Shown: positions 28,242 through 40,300, counted from the stretch's first letter. The stretch: DNA of 64,000 nt from Tachypleus tridentatus (GCF_004210375.1 NC_134834.1:98708170-98772169); one strand, 5' to 3'. Translations and numbers: made by a program. Notes: a model not told the origin generated them from the letters alone.

Positions 28242-28268
28242 CTTGCTTCGGGAGCTAAACGAAAGAGG
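28242..28268 (-). promoter_or_regulatory. RPS7: RPS7 non-coding exon 1 with 5' TOP/TCT start
   Basis: On the minus strand TTTTCCTCTTTCGTTTAGC leads to a perfect donor GCAAG|GTAAAG at 28241/28242. A pyrimidine tract (CCTCTTTC) at the start is the hallmark of 5' TOP mRNAs and of the TCT initiator of ribosomal protein promoters. It places the start at about 28267-28268 and links translation of this mRNA to growth (mTOR/LARP1) control. The exon would be only about 27 nt. It is supported by motif, donor and position only; transcript data would settle it. Confidence 0.65.
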
Positions 28269-28357
28269 AAAATTAATCTCCTACTCAGCCTTCATAAGTT
28301 TGATAAAACACACTAGAGGACGCTATATAATAAAAGTTCTTAATTTAAAATTTAGAA

Positions 28358-29341
28358 ATTCTAAAAGCAGATAAAGGTAACGCTATAGTCATAATGAACA
28401 CGAATGAATACATCCAAAAAATGAATAACATCCTATCAGACACGAACAAATTTAAACCAATACACACAAATCCAACAAAGACACACGAGACGCAACTGAA
28501 CAAATTACTACTACAAATGAAAAAAGCCAACACAATTTCACAAACACTTTATTCCTACCTACGTAAAACCGACTCACGCACACCACAAATATACGGCATC
28601 CCCAAACCTCATAAACCAGATTGTCCATTACGACCAATAATGTCCACATATGAATCGTTTAATTACAATCTTGGTAAATACATAGCATGGGCATTCTCCA
28701 AATATGTAACATCAGCCAGCTCATTCATCAAAGACTCTTTTAATTTCAAGTCTAATCTAAATCAACTTAATCATAAAGCCTTAATGGCCAGTTTCGATGT
28801 TATATCCCTCTTTACAGAAGTTCCAACCACTGAAGCCTGCAAGATAGCCTTAGAACTCTATATCCCAGACCCTAACCCAACTATAGAAATTCTCATTAAC
28901 CAATTAGCAACCCTCATAGAATTCACCACGATAAAGACAAACTTCATGTTCAACAACCAAAACTATATACAAACAAATGGCCTAAGCATGGGCAACCCAG
29001 TATCACCAGTTCTAGCCAATATTTTTATGACACAAGTTGAAACACAAGCAATTAACACAGCATTACATCCACCACTATACTGGTACAGATATGTAGATGA
29101 CACGGTTGCGGGATTCAAATCTACAGAACACATGATTTTTTCAATCACATTAACTCTATACATCCCAACATTAACTTCACATGTGAACAGGAAGAAAGCA
29201 ATCAAATATCATTTCTTAACCTCAAAATTACAAGAACTGACACACAATTCAAAACAGAAATCCACCGAAAAATCACCCATACTGGACTATACATTCCTTG
29301 GGACTCAGCACATGAAACAAAACAAAAACTCAACATACTAA
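28358..29341 (+). pseudogene. PLE reverse transcriptase part
   Basis: Open frame from 28358 to the stop at 29339-29341. Visible motifs: 'IYGIPKPHKP' (near 28590), 'PLRPIMS', motif A 'SFDVISLFTEVP' with its catalytic Asp (near 28792), motif B 'GLSMGNPVSPVLANIFM' (near 28978), motif C 'YVDD' (29092-29103). The catalytic Asp triad is intact. After 'YVDDTVAGF' the frame becomes nonsense at about 29136-29141, a run of six T, while PLE-like sequence continues in another frame. A one-base deletion in the T run explains this. The 5' end is truncated. Confidence 0.88.
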
Positions 29342-29940
29342 GAAACCAAATAAACACAGCCATAAAACTATGCTCACCAGATAAAATTAACGATGAATTA
29401 GACAAAATAAAACAATACTTCATCAACATCAATAAGTTTCCTCCACAAACCGTAAAAAACATTATACGCACACACCTAGACAGAAAGCAAAATCAACCAA
29501 CTAAAGTAAATACAGCTCACGAATCAAAAAATCACGAAACCATATACTGCTGTATACCATATATTCCTGACATCAGCAAACAAATAACCAACATTTGGCA
29601 AAAATTAGTAACAAAATATGACATTCCAGTTAATACCAAATTTATTCAAAAACCAGGCACAAAACTGAGGTCTATACTATGTAAAAACTACACTGACAAA
29701 CACCACACCAACATTATTTATAAAATACAATGTGATAACTGCCACGACTTCTATATTGGAGAAACAAGTAGAAAAATGGAAACCAGATTCAAAGAACATA
29801 AAAAGTCACCTTCACACGTTTTCGAACACTGCAACTCAAGTAAACCCAACATAACCATAGAAAACACTCAAATACTAAATAAAGAAACAAACGCAAAATT
29901 AAAAAAGCCTTACTTATACAACAACTTAAACCCAAAATAA
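29140..29940 (+). pseudogene. PLE C-terminal part with GIY-YIG endonuclease
   Basis: In the frame that follows the frameshift, coding continues without a stop to TAA at 29938-29940. It includes a conserved linker ('SFLNLKITRTDTQFKTEIHR', 'GLYIPWDSAHETKQKL') and the endonuclease block near 29716-29805: 'IIYKIQCDNCHDFYIGETSR' then 'ETRFKEH'. The YIG, the CxxC before it and the Arg/His region are present, while the usual GIY/GVY tripeptide reads IIY. GIY-YIG nucleases nick target DNA for PLE insertion. The frame being otherwise clean indicates a fairly young copy. Confidence 0.85.
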
Positions 29941-30096
29941 ACCAATATAAAGGAACGCCTTTATACCTATATTAATATAATAAAATAAATAAAATTATAT
30001 ATGCAAACATCTAATACCGCCCTCTACATTTCGACACACAGTTACACAACTCCTTTCACACATGTGGTCATCTTCCGGTCAGTTACCTCTTTCTTT

Positions 30097-30138
30097 GTGA
30101 ACCTGACGATGACCGAAGAAGGTCGAAACGTTGTTCGC
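30097..30138 (+). ncRNA. Hammerhead-ribozyme-like motif in the PLE repeat
   Basis: GTGAAC (stem I 5' side) - CTGACGA (core CUGANGA) - T - GACC gaagaa GGTC (stem II) - GAAA - CGTT - GTTCGC (stem I 3' side, complementary to GTGAAC with one G-U pair). ACGT after GAA is self-complementary, fitting the minimal stem III that would close only in a dimer. Minimal hammerheads in PLE flanking repeats that may act as dimers are established knowledge. The single T between core and stem II is a departure from the consensus and could weaken or abolish activity. Confidence 0.5.
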
Positions 30139-30225
30139 TCTTCTATGTAAAATATTTTCTCAACCCAAACGAGCCGTTTTTGCATATAAATTTCTCAACA
30201 AGTGGGTTTCTCGACATCACTGATT

Positions 30226-30586
30226 AATTTAAATACGTAAAATACATCACAGACCATGATAATATGTTTAACATCTTAATATTATTTTCAGTACAATGAT
30301 TATTTTACATGTTCTTACACAGAAAGAGCTTTTCATAATATAAGACACTGAATCAATAAGGTATACTCGTAAATTCCAGTTAGCCTCGATTAAACTGTAA
30401 ATGTACGAGTAATAAAAGTTAAACAAGTCTCTGACAAAAATTATAAATAGTATTTTGAATTATTAATACACATGCACAAAAGGTTTAATTGGTTTACATT
30501 TGAATGCTAATTTGGTTTGCTTAAAGTTTTGTAAAATTTCAATAATTATAATCAAGAAACTATACACTAAACAAAATGAGTTGATT
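30226..30586. other. Unassigned stretch between two PLE-derived copies
   Basis: AT-rich DNA, no feature recognised. Confidence 0.4.
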
Positions 30587-30770
30587 TATATACGCGAAAA
30601 CGGCTCGTTTGGGTTGAGAAAATATTTTACGTGAACCTGACGATGACCGAAGAAGGTCGAAACGTTGTTCGCTCTTCTATGTAAAATATTTTCTCAACCC
30701 AAACGAGTTGTTTTTGCATATATATTTCTCTACAAGCGGGTTTTCTCGACATCACTGAAAATGAGTTGAT
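30587..30770 (+). mobile_element. PLE-derived hairpin with hammerhead-like loop
   Basis: Two 44-bp inverted arms (30587-30630 and 30681-30724; about 39 positions complementary, containing gagaaaatattttac / gtaaaatattttctc) enclose a 50-nt loop. The loop is exactly the hammerhead-like motif (30631-30672) in the same sequence as in the complete PLE. The right arm continues with the PLE terminus (...gggttttctcgacatcactga). There is no coding part, so it is a solo or non-autonomous copy. Confidence 0.7.
30631..30672 (+). ncRNA. Second hammerhead-like motif
   Basis: Identical over all 42 positions to the motif at 30097-30138, including the extra T before stem II, although the surrounding repeats differ at several sites. 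Confidence 0.5.
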
Positions 30771-30893
30771 TAAAAACTGTTAAAAAACTTTTTTTTGCAT
30801 AAAGGCCAATTATCGTTTTACTTTATTTTGTTATTTGTATCAAATATTCATAAACTGGAAGCATCTGTAAAAGTTACCCGGTTAATACTGTTG

Positions 30894-31166
30894 TTGTTTT
30901 CTTAAATTCGCGCAAAGCTACACAAGAGCTATGTGCGCTAGCCGTCCATACTTTAGCAGTGTAAGACTAAAGGGAAGGCAGCTAGTCATCACCACCCACT
31001 GCCAACTCTTGGGCAACTCTTTTACCAACAAATAGTGGGATTGACCGTAACATTAGAACGCTTCCACGGCTGAAAGGGCAAGCATATTTGGTACAACTGG
31101 TATTCGAATCCGCGACTCTCAGATTATGAGTCGAACGCTTTAACCCACCTGGCCATGCTAGGCCTC
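30894..31166 (-). mobile_element. tRNA-derived SINE
   Basis: Reverse-oriented copy of the window's main SINE family: left end ttaaattcgcgcaaagctac, body with catcaccacccactgccaac and aatagtgggattgacc, and head ending attcgaatccgcgactctc and ggccatgctaggcc. Confidence 0.88.
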
Positions 31167-31194
31167 ATGGTTAGTAAGCAGTCAGTGCATACAA

Positions 31195-31352
31195 TTCTTG
31201 ATGACGAGAAACCCACTTGAAATAACGGCTGGATATGGGTATTAACACTTTTATTGATAAGCAGAAAACAGCATTTCGAAACAACGGTTTAGCGATACGT
31301 CTCTTGACTTATAACACTTCAAATCAGATTTCGATACCCGCGGTGGTTGCAA
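31195..31352 (-). mobile_element. Penelope-type repeat fragment plus second tRNA-like fragment
   Basis: cgagaaacccacttgaaata and tattaacacttttattgataagcag match the family at 1896-2055. It is followed by acttataacacttcaaatc and gatttcgatacccgcggtgg, which resembles the B box and 3' part of another tRNA-related SINE. Both are partial. Confidence 0.4.
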
Positions 31353-32165
31353 AATAAATAGACGATTTTGTAGTTTTTACTGAACAAAAGCCCAAACAAA
31401 GAATTCCAACTAATACTAAGGTTATTTGAATCGATTGGGATAGGACGAACACATTAGTATTTGTAACTTTATTCATATTAACGAACTAATGTTGTTGTTT
31501 TTGTTTGGCTTTTTATGGTACAAAGTAATTAGGTAACTGCGCCAAACAACCGTTAAAATATAAAATAACAGTAAAATTATTATAAGGTGTAAAAGGAAAT
31601 TAAGTTGAAACAAAAACAGTGACCCAACATCGGGGAAAACTTAAATAGAATTAAAAGGCCAACTACCCTTAAACAATTAAAAACACTTGTAAGGTGGACG
31701 GTGTGATATTCGCCAATGACACTGTCCAACGTCAGGGGTGATCTAATGGTAAAAACATGCCGAAAACTGTGCCATCGCTCACGGTTGTAACGACAGTAAA
31801 ATGTGGTCTATTGTGAATACCGACGTGGCCTAGTATCCAGAAGAACTAGATAGAAGTAGATGATAAAGAAAAATGAGCCAGTCGACTTAACTTAACCGAC
31901 TCGCTTAACTCTCTAGTGGTTCTCGCTTAATGTTAGTTCTCACCCTGTTTTCGTCGATATAAATATTACAGTTTGTGTACTGCATAGCGTTTGCGTAACT
32001 CAGGACAAAAACAGTAGAGGAGATCCTCTGTGCAACCATAGAGTCAACTGATTTCGAACTTCCGTATAAATTGGAATAAAATAATAGTTCGAGAAATATT
32101 CAGCATATAGAAGACGGCCCTTCCAATCGGGAGCATCCGCTTTTTTTAGATGACTCAAAGAAAGG
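31353..32165. other. Stretch downstream of the LINE fragment
   Basis: The part nearest 32165 could be the 3' end of the LINE read from 32166, but I see no recognisable domain. The rest is unassigned. Confidence 0.3.
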
Positions 32166-32950
32166 TCAAACTTGAGGATGGTAATAAACCATGGTGGAAT
32201 GGGCTAACCAGTGGAGACAGACAGCAACGGCATCTGAAAACAGAGCCAATTGAGTCAATTGCGCCTGAATACGAAGGCCAAAAGGAACAATGACAGAGCA
32301 TTTATTCTGAAAAACATGGCCCACTGGGGAAGGAAAACACAACCCCAGTTTCGAAACATACAGTAAATACAGTTCCAAACAGCTGAGGTGTAGATGAGGT
32401 TCATGAGACTCTGTGTAAAAGCTCTGAACTGGAGATGTGTGGAAAGCCCCCGTGCAGAGCCAAAGCCCTAGAGGGCGAATAGGATTTAACAAATTCAAGG
32501 CCAAGGTCCTGACAGGACCATAGACTAGATTTGATTGAATGAAGATATGATAGATTTTTAGCATAGAATATCGATCCACTCCCCAAGAGGTGGAAGAGAT
32601 GATACAAAGGATGTTCAGTGCCCTTATACACTTGACACATAGCTGCTTGATGTGTGAAATAAAAGTCAACTTACGATCAAATATAAGCTCCCAAAAGTTT
32701 GCCTCGGAGACCACAGGAAACATAACTTCACAAAGCCGGAGCTCGGGTTCTGGGGAAATATTCTGTTGGTAGCAAAAGTGCATGCAAACGGTTTTAGAGA
32801 GAGATAAAGTAAAACCGGCTGCTGTGGTCCACTTCAGTAAACGATTGAGGGCAGTTTGTAGCTGGCGCTCAATAAACCTCATGCTTGACGACTGACCCGA
32901 GATGTAGAAGTCGTCGACATAGAGTCAGTTTGCTACTGTAGGGAGAATAT
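32166..32950 (-). pseudogene. Jockey-like LINE reverse transcriptase, C-terminal fragment
   Basis: On the minus strand an open frame begins before 'LYVDDFYISGQSSS' (motif C YVDD at about 32914-32925) and runs through the thumb and C-terminal region: 'RLLKWTTAAGFTLSLSKT', 'IFDRKLTFISHIKQL', then 'GAFHTSPVQSFYTESHEP', all typical of Jockey-clade ORF2 in arthropods. The segment around 'NFWELIFDRKL' has diverged from the usual 'KFLGLIFDRKL'. Everything N-terminal to motif C is absent (a stop lies just upstream), so it is a fragment. It is the same broad family as the LINE at 5760-8810. Confidence 0.8.
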
Positions 32951-33644
32951 CGAACTAATTGAACAGCAGTTGTTTTGATGTACGATAGACTAAGGTGATG
33001 AGTTGTAGTTTTTATCAATTTTTTAAGGCTTACATCTCCATGTAATTTTGCATTAAAAACGAAAACATATCCTAAATTAAGCCATTAATTACCGTGACTA
33101 ATCTATATTGATTTAGAATATCTATTAAACAGTTAAAAAATAAGGTCAAATAAGTAACTGAACATTGTTTCCTCACAGAGGCGTTATTTTATATACGGGA
33201 ATTATGGCAAATATCCTCCCAGCCTTTGAAGATTGTTATAAAAAGAAATACAATTTTTTAAACACCATGATTTACTGTTCTAACCCTTAAATGAAGTTGC
33301 TTAATATGTGATGTTATCCTGCAATGTCAGAGTTGGATTTATATCACTTTTTATTACCACATTGTGATAGATATCTTATTTTGAATTTGATGATGAGGTA
33401 CCTACTTTGAGATAATAAAGTATGAAGACGGCTTGAGTGCATAATAAGAAACAATTTATTACAAGATTAACATAGTAACAAATATACATCGTTTTGACAG
33501 GGTTTTTGTTAATACCAGGTACAAGTAGTTTACACAGACACAGTATGGAACAATAAGGCCACACGACCAGAGATTGCTTAACAAATTAATGAAGATACCT
33601 TCGTACCCTGGAGCGTTGTTTTACAGTAGGGCTGTATCTACAAT
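32951..33644. other. Unassigned AT-rich stretch
   Basis: No coding or repeat feature recognised. Confidence 0.4.
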
Positions 33645-33880
33645 ATTAAAATAACTTCTTTTATTTTACGTTTGTTGATGTTAAATCCTTATTTAAAATT
33701 ACAGCGTTTGTAATATATATACTACAGTTTTTCGGATTACAATAATGGTAAACATGGGAGGTTTTTTTATTACATTCGGTGAATCCGGTTTCCAGTTTTC
33801 TCCGATTTGGTATTCTGGACAGTTATTACACGTTATTTTATAAATGACGTAGATATTGTATGATTATATGTAATACTTTT
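33645..33880. repeat. Dispersed repeat, copy 2
   Basis: Counterpart of 20615-20850: ggattacaataatggtaaac, atgggaggtttttttattac, attcggtgaatccggtttcc in the same order and orientation. Confidence 0.6.
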
Positions 33881-34090
33881 TGGAATTACTTTAATACGGT
33901 TTTGTTTTTTTGTTTTTTTTACTGGTGAAAAAGACTTACAACATGGTAGCATCCAAATACACATTGAAAATGTTAAATTGAAAATATTACACATGGAAAT
34001 CTCACGAATGTGAATTTCAAAATGGATTTTTGGAAAATATTTTATCTTTATAGCATTTATAGCAAAATAAACTCGACACAGTGTAAGAGT

Positions 34091-34326
34091 TTATTCTTCT
34101 TTAAAGAATAATCTCTGAGATAATGATTCAAAATTTCTATGGTTGTGACCAAGGCAATGCACGATGTTAAACATATAGTTCTGGAGTTTCTGAAGCCATC
34201 TTGCTATCTCACTTTCTTGATTATAAAATTTATTAACCACTTCAGTGCTCACGAGTTCTCTGGAGTGTAAGCTTTTGTCCATCTATGTAATGATAGAAAT
34301 AAGTTTTGGTCATAACTAAATTTAGT
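34091..34326 (-). pseudogene. Ty3/Gypsy pol remnant: end of RNase H domain
   Basis: On the minus strand, after the 71-bp array, pieces in shifting frames read 'FYHYIDGQKLTL', then 'NQESEIARWLQKLQNYMF' and 'NIVHCLGHNHRNFESLSQR'. These correspond to the conserved end of Gypsy RNase H and the 'ARWLxxLQxYxFxIxHRxGxxHxNADxLSRR' connection. This part directly continues the ORF cut by the array. No integrase was found downstream. Disrupted by stops and frameshifts. Confidence 0.8.
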
Positions 34327-37300
34327 AGCAATATCCGGTTGTGCAATACCTCCTTTCTGTAACATTCAATGCCTTGCTCTAGTAGGCTATCAGAACTAGC
34401 AATATCCGGTTGTGCAATACCTCCTTTCTGTAACATTCAATGCCTTGCTCTAGTAGGCTATCAGAACTAGCAATATCCGGTTGTGCAATACCTCCTTTCT
34501 GTAGCATTCAATGCCTTGCTCTAGTAGGCTATCAGAACTAGCAATATCCGGTTGTGCAATACCTCCTTTCTGTAGCATTCAATGCCTTGCTCTAGTAGGC
34601 TATCAGAACTAGCAATATCCGGTTGTGCAATACCTCCTTTCTGTAGCATTCAATGCCTTGCTCTAGTTGGCTATCAGAACTAGCAATATCCGGTTGTGCA
34701 ATACCTCCTTTCTGTAGCATTCAATGCCTTGCTCTAGTAGGCTATCAGAACCAGCAATATCCGGTTGTGCAATACCTCCTTTCTGTAGCATTCAATGCCT
34801 TGCTCTAGTTGGCTATCAGAACTAGCAATATCCGGTTGTGCAATACCTCCTTTCTGTAGCAATCAATGCCTTGCTCTAGTTGGCTATCAGAACTAGCAAT
34901 ATCCGGTTGTGCAATACCTCCTTTCTGTAGCAATCAATGCCTTGCTCTAGTAGGCTATCAGAACTAGCAATATCCGGTTGTGCAATACCTCCTTTCTGTA
35001 GCATTCAATGCCTTGCTCTAGTTGGCTATCAGAACTAGCAATATCCGGTTGTGCAATACCTCCTCTCTGTAGCATTCAATGCCTTGCTCTAGTAGGCTAT
35101 CAGAACTAGCAATATCCGGTTGTGCAATACCTCCTTTCTGTAGCAATCAATGCCTTGCTCTAGTTGGCTATCAGAACTAGCAATATCCGGTTGTGCAATA
35201 CCTCCTTTCTGTAGCATTCAATGCCTTGCTCTAGTAGGCTATCAGAACTAGCAATATCCGGTTGTGCAATACCTCCTTTCTGTAGCATTCAATGCCTTGC
35301 TCTAGTTGGCTATCAGAACTAGCAATATCCGGTTGTGCAATACCTCCTTTCTGTAGCATTCAATGCCTTGCTCTAGTAGGCTATCAGAACTAGCAATATC
35401 CGGTTGTGCAATACCTCCTTTCTGTAGCATTCAATGCCTTGCTCTAGTTGGCTATCAGAACTAGCAATATCCGGTTGTGCAATACCTCCTCTCTGTAGCA
35501 TTCAATGCCTTGCTCTAGTAGGCTATCAGAACTAGCAATATCCGGTTGTGCAATACCTCCTTTCTGTAGCATTCAATGCCTTGCTCTAGTAGGCTATCAG
35601 AACTAGCAATATCCGGTTGTGCAATACCTCCTTTCTGTAGCATTCAATGCCTTGCTCTAGTTGGCTATCAGAACTAGCAATATCCGGTTGTGCAATACCT
35701 CCTCTCTGTAGCATTCAATGCCTTGCTCTAGTAGGCTATCAGAACTAGCAATATCCGGTTGTGCAATACCTCCTTTCTGTAGCATTCAATGCCTTGCTCT
35801 AGTAGGCTATCAGAACTAGCAATATCCGGTTGTGCAATACCTCCTTTCTGTAGCATTCAATGCCTTGCTCTAGTAGGCTATCAGAACTAGCAATATCCGG
35901 TTGTGCAATACCTCCTTTCTGTAACATTCAATGCCTTGCTCTAGTAGGCTATCAGAACTAGCAATATCCGGTTGTGCAATACCTCCTTTCTGTAACATTC
36001 AATGCCTTGCTCTAGTAGGCTATCAGAACTAGCAATATCCGGTTGTGCAATACCTCCTTTCTGTAGCATTCAATGCCTTGCTCTAGTAGGCTATCAGAAC
36101 TAGCAATATCCGGTTGTGCAATACCTCCTTTCTGTAGCATTCAATGCCTTGCTCTAGTAGGCTATCAGAACTAGCAATATCCGGTTGTGCAATACCTCCT
36201 TTCTGTAGCATTCAATGCCTTGCTCTAGTAGGCTATCAGAACTAGCAATATCCGGTTGTGCAATACCTCCTTTCTGTAGCATTCAATGCCTTGCTCTAGT
36301 AGGCTATCAGAACTAGCAATATCCGGTTGTGCAATACCTCCTTTCTGTAGCATTCAATGCCTTGCTCTAGTAGGCTATCAGAACTAGCAATATCCGGTTG
36401 TGCAATACCTCCTTTCTGTAGCATTCAATGCCTTGCTCTAGTAGGCTATCAGAACTAGCAATATCCGGTTGTGCAATACCTCCTTTCTGTAGCATTCAAT
36501 GCCTTGCTCTAGTAGGCTATCAGAACTAGCAATATCCGGTTGTGCAATACCTCCTTTCTGTAGCATTCAATGCCTTGCTCTAGTAGGCTATCAGAACTAG
36601 CAATATCCGGTTGTGCAATACCTCCTTTCTGTAGCATTCAATGCCTTGCTCTAGTAGGCTATCAGAACTAGCAATATCCGGTTGTGCAATACCTCCTTTC
36701 TGTAGCATTCAATGCCTTGCTCTAGTTGGCTATCAGAACTAGCAATATCCGGTTGTGCAATACCTCCTTTCTGTAGCATTCAATGCCTTGCTCTAGTAGG
36801 CTATCAGAACTAGCAATATCCGGTTGTGCAATACCTCCTTTCTGTAGCATTCAATGCCTTGCTCTAGTAGGCTATCAGAACTAGCAATATCCGGTTGTGC
36901 AATACCTCCTTTCTGTAGCATTCAATGCCTTGCTCTAGTAGGCTATCAGAACTAGCAATATCCGGTTGTGCAATACCTCCTTTCTGTAGCATTCAATGCC
37001 TTGCTCTAGTTGGCTATCAGAACTAGCAATATCCGGTTGTGCAATACCTCCTTTCTGTAGCATTCAATGCCTTGCTCTAGTTGGCTATCAGAACTAGCAA
37101 TATCCGGTTGTGCAATACCTCCTTTCTGTAGCATTCAATGCCTTGCTCTAGTAGGCTATCAGAACTAGCAATATCCGGTTGTGCAATACCTCCTTAGCAT
37201 CTGCTCTAGTAGGCATTCAATGCCTTGCTCTAGTAGGCTATCAGAACTAGCAATATCCGGTTGTGCAATACCTCCTTTCTGTAGCATTCAATGCCTTGCT

Positions 37301-40300
37301 CTAGTAGGCTATCAGAACTAGCAATATCCGGTTGTGCAATACCTCCTTTCTGTAGCATTCAATGCCTTGCTCTAGTAGGCTATCAGAACTAGCAATATCC
37401 GGTTGTGCAATACCTCCTTTCTGTAGCATTCAATGCCTTGCTCTAGTAGGCTATCAGAACTAGCAATATCCGGTTGTGCAATACCTCCTTTCTGTAGCAT
37501 TCAATGCCTTGCTCTAGTAGGCTATCAGAACTAGCAATATCCGGTTGTGCAATACCTCCTTTCTGTAGCATTCAATGCCTTGCTCTAGTAGGCTATCAGA
37601 ACTAGCAATATCCGGTTGTGCAATACCTCCTTTCTGTAGCATTCAATGCCTTGCTCTAGTAGGCTATCAGAACTAGCAATATCCGGTTGTGCAATACCTC
37701 CTTTCTGTAGCATTCAATGCCTTGCTCTAGTAGGCTATCAGAACTAGCAATATCCGGTTGTGCAATACCTCCTCTCTGTAGCATTCAATGCCTTGCTCTA
37801 GTAGGCTATCAGAACTAGCAATATCCGGTTGTGCAATACCTCCTTTCTGTAGCATTCAATGCCTTGCTCTAGTAGGCTATCAGAACTAGCAATATCCGGT
37901 TGTGCAATACCTCCTTTCTGTAACATTCAATGCCTTGCTCTAGTAGGCTATCAGAACTAGCAATATCCGGTTGTGCAATACCTCCTCTCTGTAACATTCA
38001 ATGCCTTGCTCTAGTAGGCTATCAGAACTAGCAATATCCGGTTGTGCAATACCTCCTTTCTGTAACATTCAATGCCTTGCTCTAGTAGGCTATCAGAACT
38101 AGCAATATCCGGTTGTGCAATACCTCCTCTCTGTAACATTCAATGCCTTGCTCTAGTAGGCTATCAGAACTAGCAATATCCGGTTGTGCAATACCTCCTT
38201 TCTGTAACATTCAATGCCTTGCTCTAGTTGGCTATCAGAACTAGCAATATCCGGTTGTGCAATACCTCCTCTCTGTAACATTCAATGCCTTGCTCTAGTA
38301 GGCTATCAGAACTAGCAATATCCGGTTGTGCAATACCTCCTTTCTGTAACATTCAATGCCTTGCTCTAGTAGGCTATCAGAACTAGCAATATCCGGTTGT
38401 GCAATACCTCCTTTCTGTAACATTCAATGCCTTGCTCTAGTAGGCTATCAGAACTAGCAATATCCGGTTGTGCAATACCTCCTTTCTGTAACATTCAATG
38501 CCTTGCTCTAGTTGGCTATCAGAACTAGCAATATCCGGTTGTGCAATACCTCCTTTCTGTAACATTCAATGCCTTGCTCTAGTAGGCTATCAGAACTAGC
38601 AATATCCGGTTGTGCAATACCTCCTTTCTGTAGCATTCAATGCCTTGCTCTAGTAGGCTATCAGAACTAGCAATATCCGGTTGTGCAATACCTCCTCTCT
38701 GTAGCATTCAATGCCTTGCTCTAGTAGGCTATCAGAACTAGCAATATCCGGTTGTGCAATACCTCCTTTCTGTAGCATTCAATGCCTTGCTCTAGTAGGC
38801 TATCAGAACTAGCAATATCCGGTTGTGCAATACCTCCTTTCTGTAGCATTCAATGCCTTGCTCTAGTAGGCTATCAGAACTAGCAATATCCGGTTGTGCA
38901 ATACCTCCTCTCTGTAGCATTCAATGCCTTGCTCTAGTTGGCTATCAGAACTAGCAATATCCGGTTGTGCAATACCTCCTCTCTGTAGCATTCAATGCCT
39001 TGCTCTAGTAGGCTATCAGAACTAGCAATATCCGGTTGTGCAATACCTCCTTTCTGTAGCATTCAATGCCTTGCTCTAGTAGGCTATCAGAACTAGCAAT
39101 ATCCGGTTGTGCAATACCTCCTTTCTGTAGCATTCAATGCCTTGCTCTAGTAGGCTATCAGAACTAGCAATATCCGGTTGTGCAATACCTCCTTTCTGTA
39201 ACATTCAATGCCTTGCTCTAGTAGGCTATCAGAACTAGCAATATCCGGTTGTGCAATACCTCCTCTCTGTAGCATTCAATGCCTTGCTCTAGTTGGCTAT
39301 CAGAACTAGCAATATCCGGTTATGCAATACCTCCTCTCTGTAGCATTCAATGCCTTGCTCTAGTTGGCTATCAGAACTAGCAATATCCGGTTGTGCAATA
39401 CCTCCTTTCTGTAGCATTCAATGCCTTGCTCTAGTTGGCTATCAGAACTAGCAATATCCGGTTGTGCAATACCTCCTTTCTGTAGCATTCAATGCCTTGC
39501 TCTAGTAGGCTATCAGAACTAGCAATATCCGGTTGTGCAATACCTCCTTTCTGTAACATTCAATGCCTTGCTCTAGTAGGCTATCAGAACTAGCAATATC
39601 CGGTTGTGCAATACCTCCTTTCTGTAGCATTCAATGCCTTGCTCTAGTTGGCTATCAGAACTAGCAATATCCGGTTGTGCAATACCTCCTCTCTGTAGCA
39701 TTCAATGCCTTGCTCTAGTTGGCTATCAGAACTAGCAATATCCGGTTGTGCAATACCTCCTCTCTGTAGCATTCAATGCCTTGCTCTAGTTGGCTATCAG
39801 AACTAGCAATATCCGGTTGTGCAATACCTCCTCTCTGTAGCATTCAATGCCTTGCTCTAGTTGGCTATCAGAACTAGCAATATCCGGTTGTGCAATACCT
39901 CCTTTCTGTAGCATTCAATGCCTTGCTCTAGTTGGCTATCAGAACTAGCAATATCCGGTTGTGCAATACCTCCTTTCTGTAACATTCAATGCCTTGCTCT
40001 AGTAGGCTATCAGAACTAGCAATATCCGGTTGTGCAATACCTCCTTTCTGTAACATTCAATGCCTTGCTCTAGTAGGCTATCAGAACTAGCAATATCCGG
40101 TTGTGCAATACCTCCTTTCTGTAGCATTCAATGCCTTGCTCTAGTAGGCTATCAGAACTAGCAATATCCGGTTGTGCAATACCTCCTTTCTGTATCATTC
40201 AATGCCTTGCTCTAGTAGGCTATCAGAACTAGCAATATCCGGTTGTGCAATACCTCCTTTCTGTATCATTCAATGCCTTGCTCTAGTAGGCTATCAGAAC

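Larger units (their letters stand above)
28350..30225 (+). mobile_element. Penelope-like element (PLE), 5'-truncated
   Basis: Reverse transcriptase, linker and GIY-YIG endonuclease in the order typical of endonuclease-containing PLEs, followed by a 3' flanking repeat (about 30035-30225) with a hammerhead-like motif and the terminal catcactgatta shared with copies at 27095 and 30770. The first PLE residues are 'ILKADKGNAIVIM' at 28358; a stop directly upstream and the loss of earlier coding sequence show 5' truncation. It lies less than 100 bp upstream of the RPS7 start, in divergent orientation. Confidence 0.88.
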
